Source: a virus. From it: a DNA stretch of 52,969 nt. The notes under the pieces are model-generated. The model was not told the DNA's origin. It did no database searches and worked only from the letters and a program-made list of their open reading frames with translations. Positions 48,253 to 52,969 of this stretch are shown piece after piece. The stretch's first letter is position 1, and each line of letters begins with the position of its first letter. The position numbers were made by a program, and so were the translations under genes. The stretch is from positions 1-52,969 of the IMG/VR virus record IMGVR_UViG_3300025098_000066; one strand, written 5' to 3'.

Positions 48253-49848
48253 ATGGCGATTAAAGTAGGCGGTACAACCGTCATAAATGATAGCAGACAG
48301 CTTAGTAACATTACTTCTGTAGATGCGACTACTGTAGCTGCCTTGGGTACGGCTGGTGTTGGTGGCGGTGGGACTGCTGAGCTAACAGCGGCGTCTACAT
48401 TAACAGCAGGGCAAGCAGTGATTATTAATACTAGCGGTCAGGCAGCAGGTATTACAAAAACAATAGGTAGTGTTTCTTCGGTTGGTAGTAGTCAGTTTCA
48501 ACTTCCCTATGGCGGCAGTGACATTATTGCTAATGCTGCTGCCTATGACTCAATAAATAAAAAAATTATTGCTTTAGCTAGAAACTCAAACGGCTGGGTT
48601 CAATGGTGGCATGGGAATGTTGTTACAGATACTGGTTCTGAAGCTGTCGCAAGCCAAGGCGATAGTGTATATCCAGACAGCTCAAACATTGGCGCAAGTG
48701 TAGCCATGACTTTTGATCCCGACTGCAACGTAAATGGGTTTTTTTTAATTGTTATAAGTGATGACTCTAACAATAATACAGAAATGCGAACAGCCTATTT
48801 TAATGGTAACAGTAGAATATCTAGTAATAACGTTTCGTTAGCTAATAGAGTATCAGGCAATGGTGCATATGCCTTGGTTTATGACACTAGTCTACAAGCA
48901 CATATACTGATTTCACAGCTACATAGCGGTTCTCCAGTTATCAATGTGATTACATTGAGCTCTAGTGGGTATCCTACAAGCAGACTTCAAGCTACAATGT
49001 CTAATACTGGTGGAAACTATAAATTCCCAAAGGTTGGAACAGACGGAAATGGACAATTTTTAGCTATTCTTGGAGATGCTGGAGGCAGTGCTTCCTATGC
49101 CTATCCTTTTAAAGTAACAGGAAGTATTGGAGCAGGTTTTTCTATATCCCAAGGAACGAGGCAAACTTTAGACAGCAGTAACGCTATAAATAACTCTAAT
49201 AAACAAAGCGTAAAATTTGATACCCACAGTGGAAAATTTTTAATTTCTTATGGTACAGGTACATCCTCAGTTAAAGTAAGAAGTGCTACAATTAGTAATA
49301 ATAGTTTAACACTTAATACTGCGGTTACAGCGTCTTCTTTGGAAGGGCATAATAGTTTACTTGAGGATAAAAATGCTAAAAGCGCAATTATTTATGCAGG
49401 GGGGTATAATAACGCTACCTTTCAGTACAGGTCTATTGACGTAGCCACCAACGGAAATGTTACTCTTGGAACGGCTAGCGACTTAACAGGGTACAATGCT
49501 TACTTCTCAGGTTCAGCTAACTTTAATGTTCTCTCACATCTTAATAACCCTGATGTATCATTGTATACTGTGATTGGGAATGGAAATAACGCAAATGATT
49601 GGGAAAGTAGTAGTCATAAATTACCCATTACAAGTGACTCTTCTAAATTTGTAGGTTTTGCAACGGCTGGAATTAATAGCGGGGCGTCAGGGGATATAAC
49701 TGTGATTGGCGGTGTTAATGAACAACAGTCAGGGCTTACAGCGGGGTCAAAACACTACGTTAATAGTGGTGGTGCAGTTACCACCGATAGCGGTGGAACC
49801 TACGCAGGTGTAGCACTTTCAGCAACTAAACTATTGGTGAAAGGATAA
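48253..49848 (+). CDS. beta-propeller-like tail protein, receptor-binding candidate
   Basis: 531 residues, Ser/Asn/Gly-rich. The N-terminus (MAIKVGGTTVINDSRQLSNI) is a known fiber-attachment type, followed by repeated blades such as AAAYDSINKKIIALAR and NKQSVKFDTHSGKFLISYG. The end, GDITVIGGVNEQQSGLTAGS then a GVALSATKLLVKG finish, is closely related to the end of the next gene. Likely an exposed host-recognition protein. Confidence 0.68.
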   Translation: MAIKVGGTTVINDSRQLSNITSVDATTVAALGTAGVGGGGTAELTAASTLTAGQAVIINTSGQAAGITKTIGSVSSVGSSQFQLPYGGSDIIANAAAYDSINKKIIALARNSNGWVQWWHGNVVTDTGSEAVASQGDSVYPDSSNIGASVAMTFDPDCNVNGFFLIVISDDSNNNTEMRTAYFNGNSRISSNNVSLANRVSGNGAYALVYDTSLQAHILISQLHSGSPVINVITLSSSGYPTSRLQATMSNTGGNYKFPKVGTDGNGQFLAILGDAGGSASYAYPFKVTGSIGAGFSISQGTRQTLDSSNAINNSNKQSVKFDTHSGKFLISYGTGTSSVKVRSATISNNSLTLNTAVTASSLEGHNSLLEDKNAKSAIIYAGGYNNATFQYRSIDVATNGNVTLGTASDLTGYNAYFSGSANFNVLSHLNNPDVSLYTVIGNGNNANDWESSSHKLPITSDSSKFVGFATAGINSGASGDITVIGGVNEQQSGLTAGSKHYVNSGGAVTTDSGGTYAGVALSATKLLVKG

Positions 49849-49852
49849 CCCA

Positions 49853-51661
49853 ATGACAAAAGCAAGAGACTTAGCAAACCTTATAGCAGCGGGTAATCCT
49901 CTGGCAGATGGGGCTATTAGTGTCGCAGAGATTAGTGACCTCACAGCTTCAGCGGCAGACCTTAATAAACTTGATGGTGTAACTGCAAGCACAACTGAAA
50001 TCAATAAACTGGATGGTCTTACTTCTAGTACTGCCGATCTTAACAACGTAGCGGGCATCAACTCATCAGTACAAACTCAGTTAAATGCTAAAGCACCTCT
50101 AGCAAGCCCAACACTAACTGGTACGGTTACTATGGGTGGTACTACTTACCCTAACTCTGATGGTACTGAAGGTCAGGTGCTTACTACGAATGGCTCTGGT
50201 GCGGTTAGCTTTGCTGATCCCGCTGGTGGTGGTAGTGCAGACTTTGTAGCTAGTGGTGCTATAGCTAATGGTGATGTTGTTGTACTGAATAGTAATGGTA
50301 CTGTTAGTGTGGCAGGGTTTGCTGACCCTAGTGTAGGTTCGCCTACAACATTTACTAACGGTAACCCACCAGAAAAAGATGTTGTATTTGATAGTTTAAA
50401 CAATAAAGTTGTAGTTGTTTATAGGGACATGGGTAACAGTAGTTCTGGAACTGCTATTGTCGGGACTGTAAACGGAAGCTCTATTTCGTTTGGTACTCCT
50501 GTTGTTTTTAAGGCAGGTCTAATCGAATCTATATCTGCTACGTTTGATACTAATAATAACAAAGTGGTAGTAGTTTATGGGGACAATACTAATTCTAGTT
50601 ATGGTACTGCTATAGTAGGGACTGTAAATGGTACGTCTATCTCTTTTGGAAGCCCTACCGTTTTTAACAGTATCGGTACAAGCGACACATCCTGCACGTT
50701 TGATACTAATAATAACAAAGTAGTAGTAGCCTATAGATCGTATCAAACGTACCCCTACGATGGTACAGCTATAGTAGGAACGGTAAGCGGTACGTCTATC
50801 TCTTTTGGTACTGCTACTGTATATGAATCAGCACGGACTAGCTATAATTCTGCCGTATTTGATAGCAGTAACAACAAAATTGTTATTGCATATGTTAGTT
50901 CCTCTAGTACCGAACGGGCTGTAGTAGGAACTGTAAACGGAACCTCAATAAGTTTTGGTACACCTGTTACTTTTAGTAGTGAAGGAGCAGCGTACTTATC
51001 TGCAGCGTTTGATAGTATCAACAATAAAATAGCCATTGCTTACTATGGAAGTGCAGGTGCTGGTAAAGCTCTTGTTGGGACTGTGAGCGGAAACTCTATC
51101 AGCTTTGGCACGACAGTAACTTTTAATGTTAGGGCTGCTTATATAACAACAACTTTTGATGTAGGTACAGGTAAAGTCGTTGTAGCATATCGTGATTTTT
51201 CAACAGGAAAGCCTTTTATTATAGTAGGAACCATAAGCGGAACCTCAATAAGTTTTGGAACAGCGTTACAGTATAGTACTAATAATAGTTCTTGGTTGGC
51301 CTCTGCATATGACAGCAATAGTAATAAAGTAATAATAGCTGACCAAAATAATAATGGTTCTACTCTTGATGGGAAAGTCGTTGTGTTTGACTCTGGCTCA
51401 ACCAACGCCTCATCCTACATAGGCGTAGCAGACGGAGCTATATCTAACTCAGCTACAGGTAAGATCACTATCAATGGTGGTGTTAACGAAGGGCAGTCAA
51501 GCCTAGCAGTAGGCACAACTTACTACGTTGCTGACAACGGTGACCTACAAACAACTAACAATGGACGCAAGATTGGCAAGGCTATCTCTGCAACTAAGTT
51601 ACTCGTCAATTCTAACATGAGCGGTGATGAGATGAACGCATACCTTGGAGGTCTGGTATAA
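49853..51661 (+). CDS. beta-propeller tail protein with about eight blade repeats
   Basis: 602 residues. The N-terminal stalk has ADLNKLDGVTAST-type repeats (35-70). Residues about 180-480 contain tandem blades of roughly 45 residues with FDTNNNKVVVVY, then GTAIVGTVNGTSISFG. The C-terminal ITINGGVNEGQSSLAVG and KIGKAISATKLLVNS match the previous protein's end. The repeat structure suggests a six- to eight-bladed propeller presented on the fiber. It probably binds the host surface. Confidence 0.72.
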   Translation: MTKARDLANLIAAGNPLADGAISVAEISDLTASAADLNKLDGVTASTTEINKLDGLTSSTADLNNVAGINSSVQTQLNAKAPLASPTLTGTVTMGGTTYPNSDGTEGQVLTTNGSGAVSFADPAGGGSADFVASGAIANGDVVVLNSNGTVSVAGFADPSVGSPTTFTNGNPPEKDVVFDSLNNKVVVVYRDMGNSSSGTAIVGTVNGSSISFGTPVVFKAGLIESISATFDTNNNKVVVVYGDNTNSSYGTAIVGTVNGTSISFGSPTVFNSIGTSDTSCTFDTNNNKVVVAYRSYQTYPYDGTAIVGTVSGTSISFGTATVYESARTSYNSAVFDSSNNKIVIAYVSSSSTERAVVGTVNGTSISFGTPVTFSSEGAAYLSAAFDSINNKIAIAYYGSAGAGKALVGTVSGNSISFGTTVTFNVRAAYITTTFDVGTGKVVVAYRDFSTGKPFIIVGTISGTSISFGTALQYSTNNSSWLASAYDSNSNKVIIADQNNNGSTLDGKVVVFDSGSTNASSYIGVADGAISNSATGKITINGGVNEGQSSLAVGTTYYVADNGDLQTTNNGRKIGKAISATKLLVNSNMSGDEMNAYLGGLV

Positions 51662-51918
51662 TGAAGACTATCGTAGAAACTGCAACAGGCTTATCAAAGT
51701 ATGTCTTTGAGGATGCGGCAGAGGTAGCAATGTCTAGTGCTAACATTATTGCGCCCAACTTTATTATTGGTGACTTAAATAGCAATAACTCAACAATGCA
51801 CGAAGGCGTAACACCACCAGAAAACTGGACAGGTAATCGTTACACCTTTGATGGCACTACATGGACAGCTAATCCTGACTGGGTAGACCCTGCGACACTT
51901 GAAGAGGAGGGCGAGTAA
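51661..51918 (+). CDS. small tail-associated protein
   Basis: 85 residues. The segment ENWTGNRYTFDGTTWTANPD resembles the WxxxxYxxDGxxW motif of tail fiber accessory proteins, and the C-terminus is acidic. Starts at the stop of the propeller gene and overlaps the next ATG. Confidence 0.6.
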   Translation: MKTIVETATGLSKYVFEDAAEVAMSSANIIAPNFIIGDLNSNNSTMHEGVTPPENWTGNRYTFDGTTWTANPDWVDPATLEEEGE

Positions 51919-52520
51919 TGGCTTTATTAACTGACTTACTGTCTGCTAACACGACTGACATTGCAGCTAATGCTACGGCGGTAGCTAGTGCGGGTGGTGG
52001 AGCCTATGAGTTACTTTCTACAACAACTGTATCTTCTGCCACTTATAATGTTTTTCTGGATTGGGGTTCAAGTTACTCGGGCCACTTTAAGGTTATCATA
52101 GAAAACATGACGGTCAACACTACCAATAGTTACCTTAATTTGAGATTTCGTACTGGGTCAAGTTCCCCCACAAGTAACTACTATTCAATGGGAAAGTCTT
52201 ACTATCCAAACAATACAAGTAGTTTCGCTAGATATAACGAAAATCATATGCAACTTACGACAGTTGATACGGCCGCAGACGGTGACGCTACTTTAAATGC
52301 TGAAATTGACATTTTTGCTGCGGGTATTTCTAACAAAAACACCTTTGGGCAATCGAGAATTGTTCAAATGCCGGGGTCGCCCGGTTCGTATAATTATGTG
52401 GCGGGTAGTAATGTTTGGTTTACCAGAAATAATAGCTCCGCAACAGTAACGGGTTTAAATCTATTTCACTTTAGTGCGCAAATTAACGGTGGAACTTTTA
52501 AACTTTATAAACTGAGTTAA
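51918..52520 (+). CDS. tail fiber tip / jelly-roll-like protein
   Basis: 200 residues. A short helical start (MALLTDLLSANTTDIAANAT) is followed by an all-beta Ser/Thr/Asn-rich body with GHFKVIIENMT and a C-terminal GTFKLYKLS. Small fiber-tip modules in podoviruses often have this arrangement. It is probably part of the receptor-binding complex. Confidence 0.6.
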   Translation: MALLTDLLSANTTDIAANATAVASAGGGAYELLSTTTVSSATYNVFLDWGSSYSGHFKVIIENMTVNTTNSYLNLRFRTGSSSPTSNYYSMGKSYYPNNTSSFARYNENHMQLTTVDTAADGDATLNAEIDIFAAGISNKNTFGQSRIVQMPGSPGSYNYVAGSNVWFTRNNSSATVTGLNLFHFSAQINGGTFKLYKLS

Positions 52521-52531
52521 GGGGTTACAAA

Positions 52532-52828
52532 ATGGCAATGATAAAATATGTAAATGGCGTTGAAGTAGAATTAACAGCCGAAGAAATTACGCAAATTGAA
52601 ACGGAACAAGCAGCGTGGCTTTCTGGTGCAAATGACCGTGTGGCAGAACGTAATCGCAATGAACGTAACACTATCCTATCGCAGTCAGATTGGACACAGT
52701 TCAACGACAGCCCACTTACAGGCGAGGTGAAGACCTCTTGGGCGACCTACAGGACTGCGCTTCGTAACCTTACGGCACACGATAACTGGCCTAACCTAGA
52801 AGATGCAGATTGGCCTACTAAGCCTTAA
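52532..52828 (+). CDS. tail fiber assembly chaperone-like protein
   Basis: 98 residues. ELTAEEITQIETEQAAWLSG, then RNERNTILSQSDWTQFNDSP and WATYRTALRNL follow the pattern xxRxxxLxxxDWTxxxDxPLxxxxxxxWxxYRxxLRxL of phage tail assembly chaperones. Such proteins help fold the neighbouring fiber. Last gene before the circle junction promoter. Confidence 0.75.
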   Translation: MAMIKYVNGVEVELTAEEITQIETEQAAWLSGANDRVAERNRNERNTILSQSDWTQFNDSPLTGEVKTSWATYRTALRNLTAHDNWPNLEDADWPTKP

Positions 52829-52843
52829 TGTCATTGTAATTAC

Positions 52844-52969
52844 CCCTTGCTAATACACTAACTAAGTGCTACAATTGTGTTATTGTTAAACTAGGTATAA
52901 CCACACACAATGAACGATACTCCTGATAAGTACAGGTCGTTCGTCTTAACAGCTCAAAATGTAATACGA
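52844..52969. repeat. right copy of the 126-bp terminal direct repeat
   Basis: Exact copy of 11-136, including the promoter (-35 at 52847-52852, -10 at 52870-52875). It shows that the last gene of the window reads on into the gene at 77 on a closed molecule of about 52.83 kb. Confidence 0.95.
52910..52969 (+). CDS. 5' fragment of the GNAT-like gene, cut by the window end
   Basis: First 20 codons (MNDTPDKYRSFVLTAQNVIR) identical to the gene at 77-532. Not a separate gene: it is the same locus seen again through the terminal repeat. Confidence 0.9.
   Translation, partial: MNDTPDKYRSFVLTAQNVIR

Overview
The window is an essentially complete tailed-phage genome (podovirus-like morphogenesis genes) that closes on itself. 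Bases 11-136 recur exactly at 52844-52969, so the unit is about 52.83 kb and the gene cut by the right end is the one at 77-532. The gene set is that of the marine HMO-2011-type podoviruses of Alphaproteobacteria (SAR116, Roseobacter and SAR11 hosts). The clearest marker is a family A DNA polymerase with a DnaJ-like CxxC zinc-finger insertion (18712-20484). Others are ThyX, class I ribonucleotide reductase, MazG, a Cas4-like Fe-S exonuclease and a run of tiny Lys-rich proteins before the terminase. A tRNA 3'-half next to the integrase block resembles alphaproteobacterial initiator tRNA, which fits such a host.

Layout. (1) 77-12343, plus strand: GNAT-like virion protein, proline/Gln-rich protein, GH24 endolysin with a C-terminal membrane segment, overlapping Rz/Rz1 spanins, an S74-chaperone-tipped protein and three large internal virion proteins. 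It ends at back-to-back terminators (12346-12459). (2) 27327-12458, minus strand: integrase, thyX, attP region, primase, helicase, methyltransferase, split exonuclease/polymerase, a candidate ssDNA-binding protein, nucleases, mazG, nrdB and nrdA. (3) 26950-27061: a promoter followed by three stacked hairpins, which I read as a small RNA. (4) 27500-31330, plus strand: an accessory island rich in G/C homopolymers, in which four genes carry the same 5' leader; it includes GP88-like and DUF932-like proteins and two tiny membrane peptides, followed by a 740-bp control region. (5) 31332-34600: small genes including a GIY-YIG protein, a phage-borne DUF1127 protein and Lys-rich peptides. (6) 34597-52828: terminase, portal, scaffold, major capsid, tail tube A/B, fiber, beta-propeller tail proteins and fiber assembly chaperone, reading into block 1 across the circle junction.

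How it works together. The minus block supplies replication and dNTPs, and the plus blocks supply packaging, virion and lysis. Integrase plus a tRNA-derived attP core indicate a capacity to integrate, yet I see no recognisable CI-like repressor. Control may instead run through DNA palindromes (31215-31257, ACCATA/TATGGT sites) and RNA. The predicted RNA at 26989-27061 presents the loop UCCUCCC, complementary to the GGGAGG Shine-Dalgarno sequences of the integrase and primase genes. The same phage carries a DUF1127 protein, the family associated with CCUCCUCCC-loop sRNAs in Rhodobacter. This RNA is the strongest candidate for an undescribed system in the window.
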